From NCBI GenBank assembly GCA_035545895.1, contig DASZXJ010000199.1:1-6633 (forward strand): a stretch of DNA of 6,633 bases, written 5' to 3'. The translations under genes were made by a program, and so were the position numbers. Under the pieces are notes generated by a model, which did no database searches, had not been told where the DNA came from, and was given only the letters and a program-made list of their open reading frames with translations. The stretch's first letter is position 1. Each line of letters opens with the position of its first letter. This document shows, piece after piece, positions 1-5,410 of the stretch. The stretch comes from DASZXJ01 sp035545895 (GTDB taxonomy: Bacteria; Planctomycetota; Phycisphaerae; Tepidisphaerales; Tepidisphaeraceae).

Positions 1-39
1 CTCGAACCCGCGGTGATCGCAGGCGATGGCAACCTTCAT
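1..39 (-). CDS. rpiB: ribose-5-phosphate isomerase B, N-terminus only (runs off the window)
   Basis: Only the first 13 codons are present, reading MKVAIACDHRGFE, which matches the conserved N-terminus of RpiB (the active-site-proximal 'ACDHxG' segment). RpiB interconverts ribose-5-phosphate and ribulose-5-phosphate in the pentose phosphate pathway, in the cytoplasm. The ATG at 39-37 is preceded by GGAGG (plus-strand cctcc at 44-48) four bases upstream; the other nearby ATG at 50-48 meets a stop after three codons. The gene lies 28 bases after the stop of the YwlC-YwlE fusion gene on the same strand, so the two are probably co-transcribed. In Bacillus subtilis rpiB (ywlF) likewise follows ywlC, ywlD and ywlE. 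Identification is confident despite the short fragment because motif and context agree. Confidence 0.85.
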   Translation of the reverse strand, partial: MKVAIACDHRGFE

Positions 40-43
40 GGAG

Positions 44-48
44 CCTCC
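44..48 (-). promoter_or_regulatory. Shine-Dalgarno site of rpiB
   Basis: GGAGG on the minus strand, four bases before the rpiB ATG. It is a strong anti-16S match with slightly short spacing, and it lies in the 28-base gap after the upstream gene, which supports translation of rpiB from a shared mRNA. Confidence 0.6.
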
Positions 49-67
49 ATAACGATTGGTTCCCGTT

Positions 68-1165
68 TCATCCCGTCGTCACTCTGGGCACGACGTTTTG
101 ATCGATCAATTCCCGCAACTGCCTAGACAGCGACTGGTAGAGCGCCACATCTCCGCCGATCGGGTCTTCGATGTCTCCCTCGGAATTCAACGGCGCGGTT
201 TTTCCCGCCGCCGACGGAACCAGCGACGTCACCGCCGCCGCGTGGGATCGAGACATCGTGAAGATCCAATCCGCCTGGTGGATCAACTCGACGCCCAGTG
301 TTCGCGACCGATGCCGCGTCAGGTCCATGCCCTGCGGTTTGAGCGCTTCGATCGCCGGCGCTGCCGCCCGCGCGCCGGGCATGGCAAAACTGCCTGCCGA
401 CAGCACGATGATACCCTTCTTCTTTTCCAAATCCTCCTCGGCGACGCCGAGTTTCTCCGCGATCAGGTTTCGCGCCAGCGCTTCAGCCATTGGCGAGCGG
501 CAGGTGTTGCCGCTGCATACGAACAAAATCGTTGTTCTAAGCAACCGCTCGATGATTCGCTGATCGTAAACCCCTTCGCGGACGATTTCATACCGCTCGG
601 GCAAAACCCGAACAATGGTTGAGGGTTTCGCGTGAGCGCTGGGCCCGCTGTCAAATATGATATCGACTTTACCGTTCAATTCGTTCCAACGATTCGGCGG
701 CGCCACCGTCATTCCAACTGGTCCTTCAACGCGGCTTAAAACCTCGGTGGAAACGACATGATCGGGACATCGCAGGGTAATCTGCGATCCCTCATACAGG
801 TCGGCGAGTGGGGTTTTTAACTCATCTGCAACCTGCTTTTGCCGCTCGCCAGCCACGTCAAAAACCAGCGCCACTGGTCCGGGCCAGAGCTTTTGCATCA
901 GCCGTTTGCCCAAATCAGTGATTTCACCCAGGTATTGAATCGCATCTTGCGGATGCGCCAGGTGAACGGTGAATGGCTTGACTTCGACGGAATCTCGCAT
1001 TTCCCGTAAACGGCTATTGCCCTGCTTATTGCTGAGCAAGGCTGCGGCTCCATAGACGGTTTCGGTCGGGAGCACAGCAACGCCGCCTTCGCTGAGGATC
1101 CTGACTCCGCGCGCAATTTGCATGGCAAAATCGGGAACGTCGAAGATTGGAACGACTTCGGGCAT
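68..1165 (-). CDS. Sua5/YrdC/YwlC-like domain fused to YwlE-like low-molecular-weight phosphatase
   Basis: 365 residues if started at the ATG at 1165. Residues about 12-200 are a YrdC/Sua5-type fold: PTETVYG at 33-39, WPGP at 94-97, and the closing PSTIVRV...IVREG at 181-198. Intact members make threonylcarbamoyl-AMP for the tRNA t6A modification. Residues about 211-360 are a low-molecular-weight protein phosphatase: P-loop CSGNTCRSPMAE with nucleophile Cys217 and Arg223, and the acid-loop DPIGG with Asp334. Thr221 sits where YwlE arginine phosphatase has its specificity threonine. Odd: the YrdC half lacks a clean KxR motif (REMRDS at 54-59) and the SxN motif (TVAPPN at 153-158), so t6A activity is doubtful. 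A longer TTG start at 1210 is possible, but those bases form a promoter. rpiB follows after 28 bases. Confidence 0.9.
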   Translation of the reverse strand: MPEVVPIFDVPDFAMQIARGVRILSEGGVAVLPTETVYGAAALLSNKQGNSRLREMRDSVEVKPFTVHLAHPQDAIQYLGEITDLGKRLMQKLWPGPVALVFDVAGERQKQVADELKTPLADLYEGSQITLRCPDHVVSTEVLSRVEGPVGMTVAPPNRWNELNGKVDIIFDSGPSAHAKPSTIVRVLPERYEIVREGVYDQRIIERLLRTTILFVCSGNTCRSPMAEALARNLIAEKLGVAEEDLEKKKGIIVLSAGSFAMPGARAAAPAIEALKPQGMDLTRHRSRTLGVELIHQADWIFTMSRSHAAAVTSLVPSAAGKTAPLNSEGDIEDPIGGDVALYQSLSRQLRELIDQNVVPRVTTG

Positions 1166-1180
1166 AAAAATCTCGGATCG

Positions 1181-1210
1181 ATTATCGGGGCGGCGGAAGG
1201 AAAGTGTCAA
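1181..1210 (-). promoter_or_regulatory. sigma70-type promoter of the YwlC-YwlE fusion gene
   Basis: On the minus strand TTGACA (1210-1205) is a perfect -35 box and GATAAT (1186-1181) a five-of-six -10 box, with an 18-base spacer. Transcription would begin near 1174, about nine bases before the ATG at 1165. This argues against the TTG at 1210 as start, since that codon is part of the -35 box, and predicts a nearly leaderless mRNA. No good Shine-Dalgarno sequence precedes the ATG. Confidence 0.65.
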
Positions 1211-1229
1211 GCGACCCCATTGGGTCGCT
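1210..1229. repeat. 8-bp perfect inverted repeat in the divergent promoter region
   Basis: AGCGACCC at 1210-1217 and GGGTCGCT at 1222-1229 are perfect inverted copies separated by CATT. The repeat touches the outer edge of the minus-strand -35 box and lies 41 bases before the HAD gene start. It could be an operator or a stem in a plus-strand leader. There is no T tract, so it is not a standard terminator. Confidence 0.5.
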
Positions 1230-1269
1230 GCCGCTTGCCTCGGCGAGTCCGCAACGTCACCATCATCAT

Positions 1270-1854
1270 ATGCAGCCTTCGGCGCTTTTGTTTGATCTGG
1301 ACGGAACGCTGACCGAGCCTTTGCTCGATTTCCCGGCGATCAAGGCCGATATCGGCATCGGCGATCAGCCGATCCTTGAAGCGATCGCGAAAATGGACCC
1401 GGCCGGCCAAAAGCGGGCGATGGACGTCCTGCATGGCCACGAGGAACGCGCCGCCGACCACTCCACGCTCAACATCGGCTGCTCAGAATTGCTCGATTGG
1501 ATCGTTGCCCGCGAGATTCCGATGGCTTTGATCACTCGAAACAGCCGGCGCAGCGCGGAAATGGTGCTCGCCCGCCATGGCTTGAAGATCGAAGTCTTGC
1601 TTACGCGCGATGAAGGGATGTTCAAACCCGACCCGCGCCCACTGCTCGTGGCATGCAATAAACTTGAGGTCGATCCGTACAAGGCTTGGATGATCGGCGA
1701 CGGACAGTACGATATCGAAGCAGGACTGGCGGCTGGGATGAAAACGGTATGGATCAGCCACGGAAAAACCCGTGAATTTAACGCCCAGCCATGGCAGACA
1801 GTGCCGGATTTAACGGGGCTGCTTAACCTGCTGCAAACCTGCGTGTCTGCTTGA
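1270..1854 (+). CDS. HAD-superfamily phosphatase (subfamily IA, phosphoglycolate-phosphatase-like)
   Basis: 194 residues; a magnesium-dependent phosphohydrolase by family. All four HAD motifs are visible: motif I FDLDGT with nucleophile Asp9 and Asp11, motif II at Thr89 (ITRNS), motif III Lys119 (KPDP), and motif IV GDGQYD with Asp144 and Asp148. Residues about 17-80 form a small helical C1-type cap, which fits subfamily IA. The substrate cannot be read from sequence; phosphoglycolate or another small sugar phosphate is a guess. The ATG at 1270 places motif I at the usual distance from the N-terminus. A GTG at 1204 would add 22 residues including a run of four His and looks like promoter-region sequence, so I rejected it. 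No clear Shine-Dalgarno precedes the ATG. The LolA-like gene begins 11 bases after the stop, so the two are likely co-transcribed. Confidence 0.88.
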   Translation: MQPSALLFDLDGTLTEPLLDFPAIKADIGIGDQPILEAIAKMDPAGQKRAMDVLHGHEERAADHSTLNIGCSELLDWIVAREIPMALITRNSRRSAEMVLARHGLKIEVLLTRDEGMFKPDPRPLLVACNKLEVDPYKAWMIGDGQYDIEAGLAAGMKTVWISHGKTREFNAQPWQTVPDLTGLLNLLQTCVSA

Positions 1855-1856
1855 AC

Positions 1857-1860
1857 GGAG
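1857..1860 (+). promoter_or_regulatory. Shine-Dalgarno site that fixes the start of the LolA-like gene
   Basis: GGAG five bases before the ATG at 1866. A TTG at 1851 is also in frame and overlaps the HAD stop codon, but it has no ribosome-binding site and would add MNGVF in front of the signal peptide. The ATG is preferred. Confidence 0.55.
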
Positions 1861-1865
1861 TCTTC

Positions 1866-2618
1866 ATGCGAACTTTCAAATGTGGTTCTTTCGCAGTTGT
1901 CTTTTTCACACTTATCGCGGCGGGCCCGTTGACTCTCGAATCTCCCATCGACGATGTGCTCGATGCCCTGGACGCGCGCGGGCAGGGACTCAATTCCTTC
2001 GTGGCTGACGTGAAATTGACCGAGACCGACACCGCCCTGGGTGATTCCAACGCACACATGGGCAAGGTGCTTTACAAGGCCGGCGATGCGCCGCAAATCC
2101 GCGTCACTTTCGACAAAAAGCAGTCAAACGACAAGCCGCCGGTCGAGGATAAAGTCGAATACAAACTGGCTGGCCCGGAATTGATTGAACGCAATTACCG
2201 CACGAGCACGCAAACCACCCGCCATGTTCTAAAGCCTGGCCAAAAGCTCAATTTGCTCAAACTCGGCGAAGGCCCCTTCCCGCTGCCCATTGGCCAGAAG
2301 AAGGAAGACGTTCACAATAACTTTGACGTAAAAAAGATCGACATCAAGAAGGAAGACCCGGCCGGCACGGTGCATCTGCAACTAACGCCAAAGGAAGGAA
2401 CTCAGTTTGCATCGAAGTTCAAATCGATCGACGTATGGGTCGATCTCAAAGACAACATGCCCCGAAAAATTGAGACGCTCGATCCAAATGCCACCGCCAC
2501 CCGTACGACCGAATTGAGCAATGTGCAGGTCAATCCGCAGCTAAAAGACGAGGACTTTGCGTTGCCGCCAATCGACGAAAAGACGTGGCAATTGCACGAA
2601 GAAGCGTTTCAAAGGTGA
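1866..2618 (+). CDS. exported LolA-like (lipoprotein-carrier fold) protein
   Basis: 250 residues. Residues 1-20 look like a Sec signal peptide: basic start MRTFK, a hydrophobic run AVVFFTLIAA, then small residues. The rest has the LolA/LolB-type pattern: an early helix with LNSFVADVKLTET (42-54), GKVLYKAG (66-73) followed by an 'R-V-T-F' strand (79-82), a central 'FDVKKIDI' segment, LQLTP at 171-175, then IDVWVD (188-193) and the closing NVQVNPQL...FALPP. LolA carries lipoproteins across the periplasm; LolA-like folds in Planctomycetota are mostly uncharacterised, so carrier function is inferred. It follows the HAD gene by 11 bases with its own GGAG site. Its TGA stop lies in AAAGGTGA, which resembles the octamer repeat beginning seven bases later. 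The fold call is fairly sure, the function much less so. Confidence 0.72.
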   Translation: MRTFKCGSFAVVFFTLIAAGPLTLESPIDDVLDALDARGQGLNSFVADVKLTETDTALGDSNAHMGKVLYKAGDAPQIRVTFDKKQSNDKPPVEDKVEYKLAGPELIERNYRTSTQTTRHVLKPGQKLNLLKLGEGPFPLPIGQKKEDVHNNFDVKKIDIKKEDPAGTVHLQLTPKEGTQFASKFKSIDVWVDLKDNMPRKIETLDPNATATRTTELSNVQVNPQLKDEDFALPPIDEKTWQLHEEAFQR

Positions 2619-2624
2619 GATCAA

Positions 2625-2705
2625 TTTGGTGATATCGTGATTTGGCGACATGGCGATGTAGCGTTTTGACATATCGCCAAACCACCACATCGCCACATCA
2701 CCAAA
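2625..2705. repeat. degenerate octamer array forming a long imperfect inverted repeat between convergent genes
   Basis: From 2625 the sequence runs in 8-base units of the type TTTGGYGA (four in a row to 2656), then, after an 11-base centre at 2660-2670, continues as their reverse complement (units such as CATCGCCA) to 2705. The 35-base arms 2625-2659 and 2671-2705 match in 26 positions. The outermost nine bases are perfect (TTTGGTGAT with ATCACCAAA). The array fills nearly all of the 95-base gap between the LolA-like and aminotransferase stops. It may act as a bidirectional terminator or mRNA end stabiliser, but no T tract follows. Confidence 0.75.
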
Positions 2706-2713
2706 TAGTTGAA

Positions 2714-3955
2714 TTACTTCGCGCTGGCCGTTGCGCGCTTTGGCTTGGGACTTCGCGGAACCAGCGCTCGTTCCAGATTTCGCATGGCCTGCTTGAGGCG
2801 ATGCTCGTTTTCGACGAGCGCGATTCGCACATATCCTTCGCCATTGTCACCGAATGCCTTGCCGGGCGCCAGCGCCACCTCGGCCTCTTCGAGCATTCTC
2901 AGGCAGAAGTCCAGTGAACCCTCACCGGCTTTGAAATGCTTTTCGTTGATCTTCGCCCAGACAAACACGCTGGCACGCGGCCTTTCGTATGTCCAGCCGA
3001 GCTTGTCCAAACCGTGACAGACAACATCCCGGCGTTCCTGATAGATTTTTGACTGCTCCATCGGCATATCAGCGCACTCGCGCATCGCAATGATCGAAGC
3101 AATCTGAATCGGCGCAAACGTGCCGTAATCGTAATAGCCTTTGATTGTCGCGAGGGCTTTCACCATCTCTGCGTTGCCGCAGCAAAAGCCCATTCGCCAG
3201 CCGGCCATGTTGTAGCTCTTGGACATCGTCGTGAATTCCACGCCGATATCCTTGGCGCCCGGGGCTGCGAGAAACGATGGCGACTTATATCCCTCAAAAT
3301 TGATCTCGCCATAAGCCAGATCGCTGATAATCATCACGCCATGCTTTTTGCACATGGCGATCGCTTTTTCCCAAAAGCCCGGCTCGATTGTCATGGCGGT
3401 CGGGTTATGCGGATAATTCAGAATCAGCAGCTTGGGTTTGGGATATAGGCCCGAGATCGTCTGCTCGATTCGTTCGAGAAACGCATCGTCATTTCCCAGC
3501 GGCACACGAATGACGTTCGCGCCCGCCATCGCGACCGCGTAAATATGAATCGGAAATGCCGGATCGCCCACGATCGCGGTATCGCCCGGCCCCAGCAGCG
3601 CAAGGCAAAGATGGCTGAACCCTTCCTTCGATCCGATGGTGGAAATCACTTCGGTTTCGGGATCAAGTTCAACTCCGTAGCTTCGCTTGTATTTCTTGGA
3701 AACTTCACGTCGCAAACTCGCGATTCCGTTGGAAACGCTATAGCGATGATTGCGTGGATCGACCGCAGCCTCCGAGAGTTTGTCCACGACGACCTTCGGG
3801 GTGGGGTCGGTCGGATTGCCCATGCCCAGGTCGATGATATCCACGCCAGCCACGCGCTTGTCGTATTTCATCTTGTTGATCCGCGCAAACAAGTAAGGCG
3901 GCAAACGTGAAATTCGACCGGAAACGTCGATTTTGAACGGTTGATTGGTACTCAT
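2714..3955 (-). CDS. alaC: AlaC-type alanine (glutamate-pyruvate) aminotransferase
   Basis: 413 residues; a cytoplasmic PLP enzyme of fold type I, class I/II. It reads close to E. coli AlaC throughout: RISRLPPYLFARI at 14-26, DIIDLGMGNP at 39-48, TIGSKEG at 106-112, FPIHIY at 134-139, NYPHNPTA at 180-187, SDLAYG at 211-216, and the PLP-lysine motif SKSYNMAGWRMGF with Lys246 and Arg254. Arg377 in YVRIAL is the expected carboxylate-binding arginine. The expected reaction is alanine plus 2-oxoglutarate to pyruvate plus glutamate. LL-diaminopimelate aminotransferase is a related alternative, but the match to AlaC is better. Residues 401-413 form a basic tail beyond the fold. The ATG at 3955 is the only sensible start; it has a weak GAGA upstream. 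The gene lies 124 bases downstream of the parvulin gene, with repeats between. Confidence 0.92.
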   Translation of the reverse strand: MSTNQPFKIDVSGRISRLPPYLFARINKMKYDKRVAGVDIIDLGMGNPTDPTPKVVVDKLSEAAVDPRNHRYSVSNGIASLRREVSKKYKRSYGVELDPETEVISTIGSKEGFSHLCLALLGPGDTAIVGDPAFPIHIYAVAMAGANVIRVPLGNDDAFLERIEQTISGLYPKPKLLILNYPHNPTAMTIEPGFWEKAIAMCKKHGVMIISDLAYGEINFEGYKSPSFLAAPGAKDIGVEFTTMSKSYNMAGWRMGFCCGNAEMVKALATIKGYYDYGTFAPIQIASIIAMRECADMPMEQSKIYQERRDVVCHGLDKLGWTYERPRASVFVWAKINEKHFKAGEGSLDFCLRMLEEAEVALAPGKAFGDNGEGYVRIALVENEHRLKQAMRNLERALVPRSPKPKRATASAK

Positions 3956-3965
3956 GCTGATCTCA

Positions 3966-3971
3966 ATTGTA
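3966..3971 (-). promoter_or_regulatory. candidate -10 box of the aminotransferase gene
   Basis: TACAAT on the minus strand matches the sigma70 -10 box in five of six positions. Initiation about seven bases on would fall near 3959, only a few bases before the ATG at 3955. No good -35 box is present at 16-18 bases, so this is tentative. Confidence 0.3.
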
Positions 3972-4007
3972 TCGTCTTTTCAAAGCAAAGAATGATAAAA
4001 TGCCGCG

Positions 4008-4090
4008 CTGATGGGGTGACAAGGTGAAGGATTGATCGGTAAAAGGCGTTTTTATTTCACCTTTGCCGAAGCAAACGAGTCACCTTGTCA
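4008..4090. repeat. microrepeat with 11-bp perfect inverted copies spanning the parvulin gene stop
   Basis: TGACAAGGTGA at 4017-4027 has an exact inverted copy TCACCTTGTCA at 4080-4090; the second copy contains the last codons and TGA stop of the parvulin gene. A shorter inverted copy, TTCACCTT, lies at 4056-4063. Read on the minus strand, 4008-4028 has an 8-base rhythm (TCACCTTG then TCACCCCA). The mRNA could form a stem around a 52-base loop. It is not a canonical terminator because the stem is not followed by a T run. Confidence 0.6.
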
Positions 4091-5231
4091 TGCTCGCGGG
4101 CGGCCGCGCCACCTCGGGCGCAACGGGGGCTGAGGGCAGGGCAGGGCCAGTCGTCGGCTGGGTGGCGCTTTGCAGAATCTTGGCTCGCTCTCGTTCAAAC
4201 TGCTCTTTGATTTCGTTTCGATTGGTGATCTGCTGATCGGACTGGTGAATCTTCGCCTCGTACTGCTTTTGCAGCGTGGGATCTTCGATGATCAGCGTCC
4301 TGATCACATCGTGAGCGACTTGTTCCTTTAACACCTGCATCTGTGCTTCAACGAGTCTGGATAAAAGATCTTCTCGCAGGCTATCCTTTACATCCTCAAA
4401 TTTGACGGCCTTGGGAGCGAACCGCTTTTCCAGCTTGATCAGATGATAGGCGCCTTGCGCCTCGACCGCTTCGGAAACTTCCCCTTCTTTCAGGGCAAAA
4501 GCCGCATCCTTGAACGCCTGCGGATACCCAAATGCCTGCCTGCTGAATGGGGGCAATTCCCCGCCCAGCTCAGCGGTGCGGGCGTTGCGGCTCATTTCCT
4601 TGGCGACCTGCTCAAAGGGTTCACCCGCAGCCAGCTTACGCTTGGCTTCGATGATTTCCTGCATATTTCCGACCTGAATATGCCTCACCTGCACGGTTTC
4701 GCCGTAAAGCTGGCGAAAGGCTTCCTGTAAAGTCGCGTCGTTGATCTGCGCCCGGGCGGTCGGCTCGGCCAGCTTGCGCAGATACGCGTTGGTCTCGACG
4801 GCCGTATCAAATTCGATCCGGCTGGTGTGGGTCTGCTGCAAATAGAGGTTGAGATATTGCTCGTATTCGGACTTGTCCGCCTCAGCGAAACGCCGCGACA
4901 ATGCAAGGTCCAGTTCCGCTTTGATCTCTTGTGGCGAAACCGTGATATTTTCCTTGATGGCCTGTTGTTTGACGTATTCCAACTGCACGAAATTCAGCAG
5001 CATCACCAGGCCATATCCTTCGAGCAGTGGCCTTTGAAGCTGCTCCATGGTGATGGGCTGACCTGCCAGCCGGGCGACAATGCGCGTCGGCGCCATCGAA
5101 TTGGACGGCGCGGTCGTGCTCATCCCGTTTGACCCGGGATAATTCTGATCGACCGGAACCGCCGGCCCGGACGTGCAGCCCGTGACCAGCGCCAATCCGA
5201 CCGACAACACAACTGGACATTTCTTCTTCAA
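4080..5231 (-). CDS. parvulin-type peptidyl-prolyl isomerase lipoprotein (PrsA/SurA-like)
   Basis: 383 residues. The N-terminus is a lipoprotein signal: MKKK, a hydrophobic stretch, then lipobox LVTGC with Cys19. Residues 20-50 are a Ser/Pro-rich linker. Residues about 51-165 are a helical SurA-N/PrsA-like chaperone region starting RIVARLAGQPIT. Residues about 178-272 are a parvulin domain: VQVRHIQV, a long helix, AELGGELPPFSR at 220-231, and GAYHLIKLEKR at 260-270. A charged helix (about 275-355) and a Pro/Ala-rich tail follow. Proteins of this class assist folding of exported proteins in the envelope; the clients are unknown. The start is a TTG at 5231, with GGGAG about nine bases upstream and a good promoter behind it. 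Thr follows the lipid-attached Cys, so the E. coli Asp+2 retention signal is absent. The stop lies within an inverted repeat. Confidence 0.88.
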   Translation of the reverse strand: MKKKCPVVLSVGLALVTGCTSGPAVPVDQNYPGSNGMSTTAPSNSMAPTRIVARLAGQPITMEQLQRPLLEGYGLVMLLNFVQLEYVKQQAIKENITVSPQEIKAELDLALSRRFAEADKSEYEQYLNLYLQQTHTSRIEFDTAVETNAYLRKLAEPTARAQINDATLQEAFRQLYGETVQVRHIQVGNMQEIIEAKRKLAAGEPFEQVAKEMSRNARTAELGGELPPFSRQAFGYPQAFKDAAFALKEGEVSEAVEAQGAYHLIKLEKRFAPKAVKFEDVKDSLREDLLSRLVEAQMQVLKEQVAHDVIRTLIIEDPTLQKQYEAKIHQSDQQITNRNEIKEQFERERAKILQSATQPTTGPALPSAPVAPEVARPPASMTR

Positions 5232-5264
5232 AATCGACGGCTCCCGCCAAATAGCCTCACTTTG

Positions 5265-5292
5265 AGTATCGAAACAGGCGCGCCAGTGTCAA
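5265..5292 (-). promoter_or_regulatory. sigma70-type promoter of the parvulin lipoprotein gene
   Basis: On the minus strand TTGACA (5292-5287) is a perfect -35 box, with GATACT (5270-5265, four of six) after a 16-base spacer. Initiation near 5258 gives a leader of about 27 bases containing the GGGAG ribosome-binding site. The -35 context CTTGACACT is identical over nine bases to that of the promoter at 1181-1210. Confidence 0.6.
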
Positions 5293-5309
5293 GTTACGTC
5301 AAATACTCC

Positions 5310-5363
5310 ATTTAGCGGTGTCGCTTGCGACGCGTGAACGCCGTGCAAGCACCGCCGCTAAAT
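5310..5363. repeat. 54-bp imperfect palindrome between divergent promoters
   Basis: ATTTAGCGG at 5310-5318 pairs exactly with CCGCTAAAT at 5355-5363, and GCTTGC at 5323-5328 pairs with GCAAGC at 5345-5350 inside it; a four-base interior mismatch separates the two stems. The palindrome lies upstream of the -35 box of the parvulin gene and about 30 bases before the plus-strand -10 candidate. It could be a shared operator or a REP-like dispersed palindrome. Confidence 0.6.
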
Positions 5364-5392
5364 AAGACACTACCCAATTCTCCCTTCGCATC

Positions 5393-5398
5393 TACAAT
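5393..5398 (+). promoter_or_regulatory. candidate -10 box of the radical SAM gene
   Basis: TACAAT, five of six against the sigma70 -10 consensus. Initiation about seven bases on would lie near 5405, roughly six bases before the ATG at 5411. No convincing -35 box is seen, so this is tentative. Confidence 0.3.
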
Positions 5399-5410
5399 CA
5401 TCGGCTGGAC

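Noticed and set aside
56..622. 188-codon plus-strand open frame
   Set aside because: It lies antisense to the fusion gene, whose two domains are clearly recognisable on the minus strand; the product is arginine-rich and matches nothing I know.
1204..1269. GTG start adding 22 residues to the HAD protein
   Set aside because: The extension covers the dyad and promoter region, is low in complexity (four His in a row) and is not needed for motif I.
1365..2096. 243-codon minus-strand open frame across the HAD and LolA-like genes
   Set aside because: Both plus-strand genes have recognisable motifs or a signal peptide with a ribosome-binding site; the antisense product is Ser/Arg-rich and without motifs.
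2625..2705. Standard factor-independent terminator
   Set aside because: The hairpin is long and imperfect, with no T tract on either side; a termination role stays possible but is not shown.
3545..3910. 121-codon plus-strand open frame
   Set aside because: Antisense to the strongly recognised alanine aminotransferase.
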